From Faunimonas pinastri (GTDB lineage: Bacteria > Pseudomonadota > Alphaproteobacteria > Rhizobiales > Afifellaceae), in the NCBI RefSeq assembly GCF_900110915.1, contig NZ_FOFG01000015.1, positions 35,010-99,009 of the forward strand: 64,000 bases of DNA, given 5' to 3'. This document shows positions 50,898-62,294 of the stretch, piece after piece. Position 1 is the stretch's first letter; each line of letters starts with the position of its first letter. The translations under genes were made by a program, and so were the position numbers. The notes under the pieces are model-generated. The model did not search any database. It was not told where the DNA came from and saw only the letters and a program-made list of their open reading frames with translations.

Positions 50898-52450
50898 TCT
50901 CGCTTCGCGCCAAGATCGCGATCCTCATCGTCGCCGCGATCGTCAGCGTCGTGGCGCTCGCCTCGCTCGTTGCTGTGGCGGTGATCGGACGACCCGGCCC
51001 GGGCCGGATGTTGGACCGCGCAGCCGCGCAGATCAGGCTGGTCTCCCGGATGGCGGAAGCCAATCCCGGCCAGTTCTCCGGCAATCTCGCTGGAACGGGG
51101 CTGCGCGTTTCCGACAAGCCGCTTTCCGGCGAGATCTCGGAACAGTTGACCGCCGTCATGCGGGACGCCGTCGCCCGGCTGGGGGAATCTCGCGCGCTGA
51201 TCGTAACGCTGCCTCATCGGCCAGGTCCTCGCCCCCGCGAGGCCGGACAACCGGCGGCTGGCACCGACGAAGGACCGGATGCCGGCGATCCGGGCAGAGG
51301 TCCGCCGGACTGGCCGGAGGACCTGAGAGGCCCCCCGCCGGGTGGGCCACCGCCGGGCTTCTTCTCGTTCCTCTGGCCAGGCCATCGCCCGCCTCCTCCC
51401 CCGATGGATTCTTCCGGGTTGGGACCTCCGCCGGGCCCTCCCCCACGGGGCGCTCCTCCGCCTGGGGGGCCGCCGCGCCGCGGGCCTCCGTCCGTCTCTG
51501 TTCCACTGAAGAACGGAAGCTGGATCATCATGGCCATGCCCGACCTGCCGCCACCGCTGGTCGGCTGGGGCATCCTGCTCGGCTGGATGGCACTGATCGT
51601 TGCGGGCGCGACGGCGATCGCGCTTTATCTGACGAGGAGGCTCACGGCGCCGCTCGCGCTTCTCCAGAACACGGTCGTCGCCATGGCGCCGAACGGCAAC
51701 CTGCCGGAACTGCCGGAATCGGGTCCGCCCGAGGTACGCGCCACGGCCCACGCGATCAACAGCCTTTCCGCTCGCCTCCGATCAGCCGTGGAAAGCCGGA
51801 TGCGACTGGTGGCCGCCGCCGGCCACGACCTCCGTACGCCGATGACACGCATGCGGCTGAGGGCGGAATTCCTTCCCGAGGAGGACCGCGCTCTCTGGCT
51901 CAAGGATCTGGGAGAACTGGAGCGGATCGCCGATAGCGCGATCCGCCTGGTGCGCGAGGAGGCGCGGCAGGAAGCCGCCGAGATCGTGGCGCTGGATCTC
52001 CTTCTCCGCGATCTCGTCGACGATCTCGCTGCGCTCGGCCTGAATGCGGAGTTGCGGGAAGCCGAACCCATGAGCGTCCATGGCGGCGAACTGGGCCTCA
52101 CCCGCGCGCTCCGCAACCTCGCGATCAACGCGGCGACCCATGGGCGACGCGCCGAGATCAGCCTTGCCCGGATCGATGGATGGGCGGAGATCAGGATCGA
52201 GGACCAGGGTCCCGGAATTCCCGAGGAGTTGCTGGAGCGCGTCTTCGAGCCGTTTTTCCGGGTCGATCCGGCGCGCCGCCAGACGGTGCCGGGCGCGGGG
52301 CTGGGCCTCGCCATCGCGCACGAGATCATCACCCGCAACGACGGCACGCTGAAACTCAGCAACAAGCCCGAAGGCGGGCTCCTGCAGGTTGTCAGGCTGC
52401 GGCTTCTTGCGGCCTCAGAGGATCGGGCGCCCCTTCGGGAGCCGCAATAA
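50894..52450 (+). CDS. Sensor histidine kinase with Pro/Gly-rich periplasmic loop
   Basis: A 518-residue membrane kinase. Helix 1 is at about residues 7-32. A periplasmic region follows, of which roughly residues 105-205 are almost entirely Pro, Gly and Arg. Helix 2 is at about 217-242, then HAMP, a HisKA domain (AAGHDLRTPMTRM), and the ATPase domain (IEDQGPGIP, GLGLAIAHEI). The start is GTG 50894 overlapping the regulator stop. The sensing loop resembles in composition the divergent LTxxQ protein, suggesting they interact or bind the same ligand (inference). Confidence 0.92.
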   Translation: MISLRAKIAILIVAAIVSVVALASLVAVAVIGRPGPGRMLDRAAAQIRLVSRMAEANPGQFSGNLAGTGLRVSDKPLSGEISEQLTAVMRDAVARLGESRALIVTLPHRPGPRPREAGQPAAGTDEGPDAGDPGRGPPDWPEDLRGPPPGGPPPGFFSFLWPGHRPPPPPMDSSGLGPPPGPPPRGAPPPGGPPRRGPPSVSVPLKNGSWIIMAMPDLPPPLVGWGILLGWMALIVAGATAIALYLTRRLTAPLALLQNTVVAMAPNGNLPELPESGPPEVRATAHAINSLSARLRSAVESRMRLVAAAGHDLRTPMTRMRLRAEFLPEEDRALWLKDLGELERIADSAIRLVREEARQEAAEIVALDLLLRDLVDDLAALGLNAELREAEPMSVHGGELGLTRALRNLAINAATHGRRAEISLARIDGWAEIRIEDQGPGIPEELLERVFEPFFRVDPARRQTVPGAGLGLAIAHEIITRNDGTLKLSNKPEGGLLQVVRLRLLAASEDRAPLREPQ

Positions 52451-52470
52451 GGGTCAGGTCGGCTGCCACC

Positions 52471-53406
52471 TCATTCTGAAAACGTGGTGGCCGACCGGGC
52501 GCTGGAGATCATCGAGTTGTAGTCGTTCACGATCCACTCCAGGTCGCTGCCTGCCGACTGGGTCAGCCGCCCCTTGGACTTGTTCAGCTTCTCGTCGAAG
52601 CCGCGGAGCTTGCCGAGCAGCGAACGAGGCTCGGACTCGAACGTGAAGAACGAATTCGGATTGTCCGCACTGTAATTGTCCATGTCCTTCACCGCGCCGG
52701 CATAGGCGCCAAGGGTTTCCCTGAAGGCGGCCATGTCCAGTTTCTTGGCGTCGGGATCGGTCAGAATATCCATGACATGGCTCGCCCGGATCATGACGTT
52801 GCTGACATGCCAGCGCGCCTTCTTGCCCTGCTGCTGCTCGATCATGGCGAGTTCCATGACCTCGCTCTTGCGCTTCTCGGCGGTGTAGAGCGCATCGACC
52901 TTCTTGCGCTCAGCGAGGAAGGCGTCACCAGCGCTGGCCAGATCCTTGTGCATGGCCTTGCCCTCGGCCATCTTGTCGGCCCGGTAGTCCTCACGCTCGT
53001 AATAGGCGTCCGCCTTCGTGACGATCGGGGCCAGGCGCTGGTAGGCGGCGATATAGGCGGGGATGGCGGCATCGAGCTCCGGCATCGCAGGAGCAGCACT
53101 GGCCGCCGCGCTCGCCTCGCCGATCTCAGAGCGCACGTCATAAAGCGAGTAGAGCCCGTAGATGTTCATCTCGCGCCCCGTCGGTCCCTTCTTCATCTCG
53201 ACCCAGCTCTCATAGCGATCGAGCGATTTCGATGCCCGCAACGTCCGGTTCAACAGCGCGACATAGGCGTTCAGCTTCCCCAACACGGCCTCGGTGGCGG
53301 CAGGCGATGCCGCCTCCGCCTGCGTCGGAGCCTCCGGCTGCTGCGCCAGAGCCGGCGACACGCACGCCAGCCCGATCAGCATGAGACTTCGCAAGAACAA
53401 CCGCAT
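52471..53406 (-). CDS. DUF3829 family exported protein
   Basis: A 311-residue protein with a signal peptide (about 1-21, ending ALAQ). There is no lipobox cysteine at the cleavage site. It contains the KLNAYVALLN opening and repeated helical, charged segments typical of DUF3829 (YiiG-like) proteins. Function unknown. It is convergent with the sensor kinase gene. ATG 53406 gives MRLFLRSLMLIG. Confidence 0.8.
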   Translation of the reverse strand: MRLFLRSLMLIGLACVSPALAQQPEAPTQAEAASPAATEAVLGKLNAYVALLNRTLRASKSLDRYESWVEMKKGPTGREMNIYGLYSLYDVRSEIGEASAAASAAPAMPELDAAIPAYIAAYQRLAPIVTKADAYYEREDYRADKMAEGKAMHKDLASAGDAFLAERKKVDALYTAEKRKSEVMELAMIEQQQGKKARWHVSNVMIRASHVMDILTDPDAKKLDMAAFRETLGAYAGAVKDMDNYSADNPNSFFTFESEPRSLLGKLRGFDEKLNKSKGRLTQSAGSDLEWIVNDYNSMISSARSATTFSE

Positions 53407-53461
53407 CCGTCTTTCCTTCCAGGTCACGTGGACCGTCTTCTTTGCACGAACAAAGAACCCG

Positions 53462-53612
53462 GCCAACATGAAGCCGCCGCGAGCAGCGCGTCGGCGGACT
53501 GGAAGGCAGCATGCCGTTCTCGCGGATAAGTTCGACCTCTCCGGGCTGCGCGAAAAGCAACTTGCCTTCTTGTCTGACAATATCGTGGGCGGCAAAATGT
53601 GGCCGATCTGGT
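53462..53612 (+). pseudogene. Possible decayed GntR N-terminal fragment
   Basis: One plus-strand frame reads VLADKFDLSG, LREKQLAF and DNIVGGKMWP before a stop. It resembles, in the same order, the start of the GntR gene at 54702 (MLADKLDL, VREQAF, DAIISGKLAP). It has no usable start and no helix-turn-helix. Short and weak; may be chance. Confidence 0.25.
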
Positions 53613-54692
53613 GAACCAGGACAGCGGCTCGTATGACAAAGCCGGGGTCGACCGGACGGGCGAGATCCTGCAGGCTTTTCTGGGCGAGCACGGCATCGAT
53701 TGCGAGCGGGTGCCGGTCAGCGAATACGGCGATGCTTTCCGTGCGACGGTGCCGGGCCGGACGGAAGGCCGCCCTATCGTGCTGATCGGGCACCGCGACA
53801 CCGTGTTTCCCTCGGTGAGGCCACCCGTCGCCCCTTCCGCATCGAGGCCATGCGCGCGTTCGGTCCGGGCGTGGCGGACATGAAGGCCGGGCTGGTGATG
53901 AACGCCTTCGTTCTCGCGGCCTTCGCCCGCCACGGCGGCGCCGAGCTACCGCTGGTGGGCCTTTTCACAGGCGACGAAGAGATCGGGTCGCCCGGCTCCC
54001 GTCCCATCATCGAGCGGGAGGGCAAGGGCGCGTATTGCGTCTTCAATGCCGAGCCCGGCCGGATCAGCGGCAATGTGGTGACCGGCCGTCGCGGCGGCAT
54101 CTTCTTCCGCTGCGACATCAAGGGAAAAGCCGCCCATGCGGGGCTGAACTTCGAAGACGGCCACAGCGCGATCCTGGCGCTTGCCCGCAAGATCGAGGCG
54201 TGGATGGCGTTGCCTAAACGGTTTCCCGGCACGACGACCAATGTCGGGACGGTTGCGGGCGGCCAGTCCGTCAACACGGTCGCCCCTAATGCCACTTGCG
54301 ACATCGACCTGCGCTACGAGAACCTCGCTGAACGCGAAGCGCTGATCGGGGCGATCGAGGCGATCGCGACCGAAACCAGCGTGGAAGGAACGAGCGCGAA
54401 GATCCGCATTCTCGGCGAATTCATGCCGATGCGGCAGACACCCGAGGCGAAGCGTCTCTTCGACCTCTATGTCGCCTCGGCGCGCGAAGTCGGCCTTGAG
54501 GTCGGCGGCGAGTTCACCCGCTCCTGCGCCGATTCCGGCCTGACCGCCGCGATGGGCGCGCCGACGCTTTGCGCGACCGGTCCCGTTGGCGGCAAGGCCC
54601 ACAGCCCGGACGAATACCTGGAACTCGCCACCCTGATCCCACGCGCCAGCGCGCTTGCCCGCACCCTTGCCGTGATCCGGGCGGAGGGCTAG
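53599..54692 (+). pseudogene. M20 family metallopeptidase (carboxypeptidase-like), frameshifted
   Basis: Zinc peptidase of the ArgE/DapE/CPG2 family. The N-terminal part (DLVNQDSGSYDKAG, GHRDTVF with a zinc His) reads from GTG 53599. From about 53811 the continuation (LGEATRRPFR, FGPGVADMKAG with zinc Asp, GDEEIGSPGS, GKAHSPDEY) is in a different frame. One base appears missing in or near CCC 53809-53811. All catalytic motifs are otherwise intact, so it is a recent mutation or a sequence error. The N-terminus also looks a few residues short. The GntR gene follows 9 bases later. Confidence 0.8.
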
Positions 54693-54701
54693 ACCCAGTG
54701 A

Positions 54702-55446
54702 ATGCTCGCAGACAAACTCGATCTCCTGTCGCCCCCGGTCCTCGTCAGGGAACAGGCATTCGAGCAGATCCGCGATGCCATCATTTCCGGCAAGCTGGCG
54801 CCGGGCACGCGACTGATCGAGCGTGAGCTCTGCGAAGCGCTCGGCATCAGCCGGGCGCTGGTCCGGGAGGTGATCCGCCGGCTTGAAGCGGGAACAGCTG
54901 ATCGCTGTGCAGGGTCGCCGCAGCCCCCTCGTCGCAAGGCTCACGGCCAAGCAGGCCGTGGAAATCTATGAGGTGCACGCGACCTTCGAGAGCCTGCTGA
55001 TCCGCCGCTTCACCGAAAAGGCCAGTCCGACCGAGATGGCGGAGCTTCGCGCGATCTTCACCGCCGTGCGGGAAGCGGCTTCCCGCGATGCGGTCGACGA
55101 GATCGTGCCGCTGATGCGGCGCTTCAACGACCATCTCGTGGGCGTCGTCGATCACGAACTGATCCGCGATCTTCTTCGCCAGCTCGACGCGCGCATCAAC
55201 TGGCTGCGCGTGAGAGCCATGGCGCGGCCCGGGCGCCTCTCCGCCAGCATGGAGGAGATCGGCGCGGTTCTGGCCGCCGTGGAGCGAGGCGACGCCGAAG
55301 CCGCGGTCAATGCGATGGCGCATTCCTCCACCAATGCACGGGACGCGGCCGTCGAACAGCTTCGGCTGGAAGACCAGCAGTCCCCGGGCCGACAGCCCGA
55401 GGGGGCAACCCGGCGCCGGCTCAGGAATTCCGTCACCGCCGCCTGA
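54702..55446 (+). pseudogene. GntR family regulator (FCD type), frameshifted
   Basis: The winged-helix N-terminus (IISGKLAPGTRLIERELCEA, then SRALVREVIRRLEA) reads from ATG 54702. The FCD ligand-binding half (EQLIAVQGRRSPLVARL, then FNDHLVG) continues in another frame from about 54893. One extra G in GGG 54890-54892 would explain it. The neighbouring M20 gene is also broken by a single base. Intact, it would be an approximately 245-residue regulator of the adjacent genes. Confidence 0.78.
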
Positions 55447-55461
55447 GGTCGCCAGGCTCCC

Positions 55462-57254
<1,793 letters not shown>

Positions 57255-57258
<4 letters not shown>

Positions 57259-58199
57259 TCGAAGACGATTCGCGGAAAGTAGAAGGAAACGACCCAGTTC
57301 GGCTGGTCCACGATCTCGCTGATGCGCAGGTCGCCGCAAGCCGAGCAGAGCATGTAGGCATCCACCGCCGACATTCCGTGCTGCCCCGAAAGCAGGTCCA
57401 CCATGCCCGAGACGGCCTCGCGCGCGCCGCTCATCAGGTCCGGACCGACGCCGGTCGTGACCTCATATCCCCTGGCGTCGAGGTGGCGTGTCACCGGACC
57501 ATGCGTCGTAAAGCGGGGCATGCGAAGGTTGGCGCCCTTCACGAGGTCCAGCGTCAGCACCACGTTCATCGCGCTTTCGATCGCCGTGCCGCAGACTTCG
57601 CCATCACCCTGCGCGGCGTGGGTGTCGCCGATGGAAAACAGCGCACCCGCCACTTCTACCGGCAGGTAAAGCTCTGTGCCGGCGGAAAGATCGCGAATGT
57701 CGAGGTTGCCGCCGACCCGGCGCGGCGGCACCACGGAATGCAGACCCGGCTCAGCGGGAGCGACCCCGATCGTGCCGGCGAAAGGCTTCAGCGGCACGCG
57801 GCCGAAGCTGGAGAACGCCGAGGGCCCGAGTGTCGCCTTGTCGTAGCTCCAGAGATGCAGGGCCGGATCGACGAACTGGTCCGCCAGCAATCCGAAGCCC
57901 GGAATGTTGGCGGTCCAGCCGAAGCCCGACGGCTTGAACTCCTGGATGGTGATCTTCAGCGCGTCGCCGGGCTCGGCGCCATCCACGTAGATGGGACCGG
58001 TGACAGGATTCACCTTGGAGAAGTCCAGCGTGGAGACATCGGCCACCGTGCTGGAGGGGGTGTAGTGGCCCGACGCGCTGTCGAGGCACTCGAACTCCAG
58101 CGTGGAGCCCGGCGCCACCGTCTCGACGGGCGGGATCGAACGATCCCACCCGTAATGATGATGGCGCCCGTGGATGGTGTAGTCGCAGTTACTGCACAT
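57255..58199 (-). CDS. Acetamidase/formamidase family protein
   Basis: Hydrolyses short amides (formamide or acetamide) to ammonia and the acid. The 314-residue protein has HGRHHHYGWDRSIPP at the start, the GDTHAAQGDGEVCGTAIE metal/active-site region and YMLCSACGDLRISE near the end, all typical. It is cytoplasmic. It overlaps the binding-protein stop by 11 bases and the ATPase start by 4, in one operon with the peptide-type transporter and AmiC/AmiR. Confidence 0.93.
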
Positions 58200-59835
58200 C
58201 GGTCGCGTAGATGTAATCGTAGTTGACGGGCTGGTGGACGAGATCGAGGAACTGGGCGTCGGAGCCTCCGATCTTCGGCGAGTGGACGGAGATGCGGGCG
58301 TCGTTGAAGACCGGCACCCACGGCGCGTCGTCCATCACCTTGTCGAAGATGCCCTTCCACTTGGCGTAGCGTTCCTCGGCTTTCGCGGGATCGGCCATCG
58401 CGTCGGCGTCCAGCCCCTGCTGGTCGAGGTCCTTGTTGCAGTACCACGACCAGTTCCAGCCGCCCTTCGTGGCGGAGGCGCAGCTCAGGATCGGTCCGTA
58501 AAAGTCAGACGGATCGGGAAAGTCAGCGCCCCATGCCATGCCGCCCGACCAGATCATCGGCGCCTGATCCGGCTCGCCGCCGGCCGCGATGACGTTCGCC
58601 TGATCCAGCGCCTTGATCGTCGCCTTGATGCCGACCGCCGCGAGATCCTGCTGGATTGCCTGCGTGATGCGCGGGTTCGGATCGGTGTTGTTGGTGAAGA
58701 TCGTCGTCTCGAAGCCGTCGGCGAGGCCGGCCTCCTTCAGGAGATCCTTCGCCTTGGCGGGATCGTAGGAATAGCCCTTGTAGTCCTTGTCGTAGCCCGG
58801 CATGTCCGGCGGCAGGACCTGGTTTGCCGGCGTCGCGCGACCGTTGATGACGCGGACGATGCGATCCTTGTTGATCGCCATGTTCACCGCCTTGCGCACG
58901 CGCACGTCGTCGAACGGCTTCATCCGGGTGTTCATGGTGATGTAGCTGGTCTTGAGGTCGGCCGTGCGCAGGATGCGGCCCTGATAGGCAGGATCCTTGG
59001 TGACCTCCATGTACTTGGCGGGCGGAATGCCGTCGCCCGGCAGGTCGACCTCGCCGCGCTGCATGCGCAGAAGCGCCACCACCGGCTCCTGGCCGACCTC
59101 GAAGGTGACCTGGTCGAGCTTCGGCACGCCGGCCTTGAAGTAGTCCTTGTTGCGCTCGAAGACGATGCGCTGGCCGAGCGTCCATTCCGACAGCTTGAAG
59201 GCGCCGGAGCCGACGGGATGCTTGCCGAAATCGGCGCCCGCCTTCTCCACCTCCTCCTTCGGCACCACCGAGGCGAAGTTCAGCGCCAGCACCTGCAGGA
59301 TCGTGGCGTCGGCATGGGCGAGCTCGATCTTCACCGTGTAGGGATCGACGACGCTGACGCCGGCCAGCGTATCGGCCTTGCCGCCCGCGATATCGTCATA
59401 GCCCTTGATCGACTTGAAGAAGCTCGCCCCGGGGCTCTGCGTCTTCGGGTTGGTGGCGCGGTCGAGCGAGTACTTCACGTCGTCGGCCGTCAGTTCGCGG
59501 CCGTTGGTGAACTTCACGCCATGGTGGAGCTTGAAGGTGTAGACGAGGCCATCGGGCGACACCGTGTAGTCGTCGGCGAGGTCCTTGGTCAGCTTTGACG
59601 TGCCGGGTTCGTAGTCCATCAGCCGCGTGAACAGGCTCTTGATCATCGACCAGTTCTGCCAGTCGTAGCCGATGGCCGGATCGAGCGTCGCCACGTCGTC
59701 CTTGTAGGTGACGACCATCGAGCCGCCCTGCTTGATGTTTTCCTCGAAGGCCGCCGCGGGCGTGGCGAACGCCGCCAGCCCGATCAGGCCGGCCAGCGCG
59801 GTGGAAAGCAGGAGTCCCCTCGTCTTCATGTCCAT
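58189..59835 (-). CDS. ABC transporter substrate-binding protein, family 5 (DppA-like)
   Basis: A 548-residue periplasmic binding protein of the peptide/nickel class. The signal peptide is about 1-29 (ATPAAAFEE). The family features LDPAIGYDWQNW, FKLHHGVKFTNGRELTADDVKYSL and PSDFYGPILSC are present. Substrate unknown; given the fused operon with an amidase it may bind amides or small peptides. Confidence 0.93.
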   Translation of the reverse strand: MDMKTRGLLLSTALAGLIGLAAFATPAAAFEENIKQGGSMVVTYKDDVATLDPAIGYDWQNWSMIKSLFTRLMDYEPGTSKLTKDLADDYTVSPDGLVYTFKLHHGVKFTNGRELTADDVKYSLDRATNPKTQSPGASFFKSIKGYDDIAGGKADTLAGVSVVDPYTVKIELAHADATILQVLALNFASVVPKEEVEKAGADFGKHPVGSGAFKLSEWTLGQRIVFERNKDYFKAGVPKLDQVTFEVGQEPVVALLRMQRGEVDLPGDGIPPAKYMEVTKDPAYQGRILRTADLKTSYITMNTRMKPFDDVRVRKAVNMAINKDRIVRVINGRATPANQVLPPDMPGYDKDYKGYSYDPAKAKDLLKEAGLADGFETTIFTNNTDPNPRITQAIQQDLAAVGIKATIKALDQANVIAAGGEPDQAPMIWSGGMAWGADFPDPSDFYGPILSCASATKGGWNWSWYCNKDLDQQGLDADAMADPAKAEERYAKWKGIFDKVMDDAPWVPVFNDARISVHSPKIGGSDAQFLDLVHQPVNYDYIYATDVQ

Positions 59836-59873
59836 TCTCCCTCTTTATTCCTTGAGCCGAGGCGCATCGGCGC

Positions 59874-60794
59874 TCAGCGAAGCTTGATCCTCGGGTCGAT
59901 CATCGGCGCGATCAGGTCGGCCAGGAGGTTGCCGAGGACGATGGCGCAGGCGGAAATCAGCGTGACGCCCATGATGATCGGAATGTCGACGCGCTGGATC
60001 GCCTGCCATGTGAGCTGGCCGATGCCGGGCCATCCGTAGACGCTCTCCACCACCACGATGCCGCTCATGAAGATGCCGACATCGATGCCGATCATCGCGA
60101 CGATGGGCAGGATCGCGTTCGGCACGGCATGACGGAAAATGACGCGCAGCCGGGCGAGCCCCTTGGCGCGCGCGGTGCGGATGTAGTCCTGCCGCAGCAC
60201 GTCGAGCATCGCGGAGCGCATCATGCGCGAGTACCAGCCGGCGCCCAGCACGCCGAGGGTGAGCGACGGCAGAACGAGCTGTGAGAAGCTGCCGTAACCG
60301 CCGATCGGAAACCAGTTCAGCTTCACCGCGAAGACGTAGAGCAGCAGGATGCCGACCACGAATTGCGGCGCGGAAACGCCGACGAAGGAGGCGATCATCA
60401 GCCCCTGGTCAAGCCGGCTGTTGCGCCGCAACGCCGCGACCAGTCCCATGGTGAGGCCGAGCACGAGTTCGCAGACGATGCCGCCGGCCATCAGCAGCAG
60501 GCTTGCCGGCAGCCGCGCCCAGACCAGCGTGGAGACGTCGGTGCGCTGCAGGTAAGAGCGGCCGAGATCCCCATGCAGCAGCGCGCTCAGGTAGCGCCAG
60601 TATTGCTGGTAGATCGGCAGGTTCAGGCCGAGCTGCTCGCGAATGCTTTCCACCATCGCCGGCGTGGCGCTGCGGCCGGCGATCTGCCGGGCGGGATCGG
60701 CGGGCACGAGGAAGAGCAGCAGGAAGGTGACGATGCTGACGCCGAGCAGGATCAGCACGGCCTGGATCAGCCGGCGCAGGAGATAGGCCGCCAT
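59874..60794 (-). CDS. ABC transporter permease, DppB-like
   Basis: A 306-residue inner-membrane permease of the peptide importer family. It has about six helices, an N-terminal MAAYLLRRLIQAVLILLGVS and the EAA-like loop TARAKGLARLRVIFRHAVPNA. Its start overlaps the DppC-like stop by one base. Confidence 0.94.
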   Translation of the reverse strand: MAAYLLRRLIQAVLILLGVSIVTFLLLFLVPADPARQIAGRSATPAMVESIREQLGLNLPIYQQYWRYLSALLHGDLGRSYLQRTDVSTLVWARLPASLLLMAGGIVCELVLGLTMGLVAALRRNSRLDQGLMIASFVGVSAPQFVVGILLLYVFAVKLNWFPIGGYGSFSQLVLPSLTLGVLGAGWYSRMMRSAMLDVLRQDYIRTARAKGLARLRVIFRHAVPNAILPIVAMIGIDVGIFMSGIVVVESVYGWPGIGQLTWQAIQRVDIPIIMGVTLISACAIVLGNLLADLIAPMIDPRIKLR

Positions 60795-61723
60795 CAGTGC
60801 CGACCCTTCTGCGTCGGATCGAGAATGTCGCGCAGCGCGTCGCCGACGAGGTTGAAGGACAGCGCCAGCAGGATGATCACGAGACCCGGGAAGAAGACGA
60901 GCCAGGGCGCCGAGGTGAAATAGGTCTGGTTCTCGAAGATGATGTTGCCCCAGCTCGGCGTCGGCGGCTGCACGCCGATCCCGAGATAGCTGAGCGTCGC
61001 CTCAAGCAGCGTCGTCGTGGAGATGCCGAGCGTGCCCCAGACGACCACCGTGGAAAGGAGATGCGGCAGGACGTGGCGAAACAGGATGCGGGCATTACCG
61101 GCGCCCAGCCCGCGCTCCGCCTCGATGAACTCGCGCTGCGCCAGCGAGCGCGTCTCCGTGTAGATGATGCGCGCCACCTGCACCCAGTTCACCATCGCGA
61201 TGACGAGCACCACTATCCAGAGGCTGGGATGGAAGAGCGCCGCCAGCACGATGGCCAGCAGCAGCGCGGGGAACGCCATCATCAGGTCGGTGAAGCGCAT
61301 CAGCGCCGCGCCGACGATGCCGCCGAAAAACCCGGCGACTATGCCGACGAAGGCACCGATCGCCACGGCGATGCCGTTCGCCGCGATGCCGATCAGCAGC
61401 GACGTGCGCGCGCCATAAAGCAGCCGGGACAGGAGATCCCGGCCGAGCAGGTCGGTGCCCAGCCAGAACCGGGCGTTCGGCGCGAGTGGCGAACCTTCCA
61501 GCGTCAGCCCGTCGAAGGTCTGCTCGTTCGGATCAAACGGCACGATCCACGGCGCGGTCACCGCGAGCACCACGATCGCCAGGATGACGACGAGGCCGAA
61601 GAGCGCCAACGGCCGACGGAGGAGCTGCCCGACAATGCCGGGCGGCTGGAATGGTGCATGCCGGGCTGCCGGCACCGGCTCAGGCGCGGTTGCGACCGAC
61701 ATCGGCATCTCCGAAATGGGCAA
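60794..61723 (-). CDS. ABC transporter permease, DppC-like
   Basis: Second permease, 309 residues, with about six helices, the EAA-like loop IEAERGLGAGNARILFRHVLP, and a cytosolic N-terminus of about 35 residues. The annotated start (MPISEMPMSV) overlaps the AmiR-like stop by 44 bases; ATG 61702 is an alternative. Confidence 0.92.
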   Translation of the reverse strand: MPISEMPMSVATAPEPVPAARHAPFQPPGIVGQLLRRPLALFGLVVILAIVVLAVTAPWIVPFDPNEQTFDGLTLEGSPLAPNARFWLGTDLLGRDLLSRLLYGARTSLLIGIAANGIAVAIGAFVGIVAGFFGGIVGAALMRFTDLMMAFPALLLAIVLAALFHPSLWIVVLVIAMVNWVQVARIIYTETRSLAQREFIEAERGLGAGNARILFRHVLPHLLSTVVVWGTLGISTTTLLEATLSYLGIGVQPPTPSWGNIIFENQTYFTSAPWLVFFPGLVIILLALSFNLVGDALRDILDPTQKGRH

Positions 61724-62294
61724 GGGTTGCGTCGGCAGCGTCTTCCAGCGACAGGCGGGAGGCCATGGCGAGCGTCTGCAAGCGGCGGAACGCGTCCTTG
61801 TCGCTCAGCCCGTCGCGCACCATCAGCAGCGCCGTGGCGCGGGCGACGGCGGTGCGACGGCCCTGCTTGTCCTGAAGCGCGGCGAGTTCCGCCTCCAGCG
61901 CCTGACGACGGGCGAAAGCGCGATGCGCGATCAGGAGTGCGCCGAAGACCCCGGACGATCCGATCGGCTTCAGCACATGCGTGTCCGCGCCCTGCCGCAG
62001 AGCCCATTCGATGCGCCCGGGTGCTTCCGAGCCGATCATGGCGATCTGCGGCATCGGCGCTTGGCCCGGCGCCCATGGGAACTGTTCGTCGTAACCCATG
62101 TCCGCATCGAAGAAGATCACGTCCGGGCGCTCGGAACTCCCGCGGTCCTTGAACGGGAGATCCGGCCAGCACTGCTCGGCTGCGACGCCGATCTTCTCCA
62201 GCTGCTTCAGCAGGGCATCGGCGGCGGGATGGGCGCGGTGAAGCACCAGGGCCTTCCAGCTGCGGAAATGGGGAGCGGGTAAGCTTCGCGTCAT
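61680..62294 (-). CDS. AmiR-like ANTAR-domain RNA-binding antiterminator
   Basis: A 204-residue regulator. The N-terminal pseudo-receiver (VIFFDADMG, HVLKPIG) is followed by a coiled-coil (FARRQALEAELAALQDK) and a C-terminal ANTAR helix bundle (ARATALLMVRDGLSDKDAFRRLQTLA). By family knowledge, AmiR binds leader RNA and prevents termination when released by AmiC. Its start overlaps the AmiC stop (ATGA), matching the amiC-amiR pair. The likely target is the terminator at 63487. Confidence 0.92.
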   Translation of the reverse strand: MTRSLPAPHFRSWKALVLHRAHPAADALLKQLEKIGVAAEQCWPDLPFKDRGSSERPDVIFFDADMGYDEQFPWAPGQAPMPQIAMIGSEAPGRIEWALRQGADTHVLKPIGSSGVFGALLIAHRAFARRQALEAELAALQDKQGRRTAVARATALLMVRDGLSDKDAFRRLQTLAMASRLSLEDAADATLAHFGDADVGRNRA

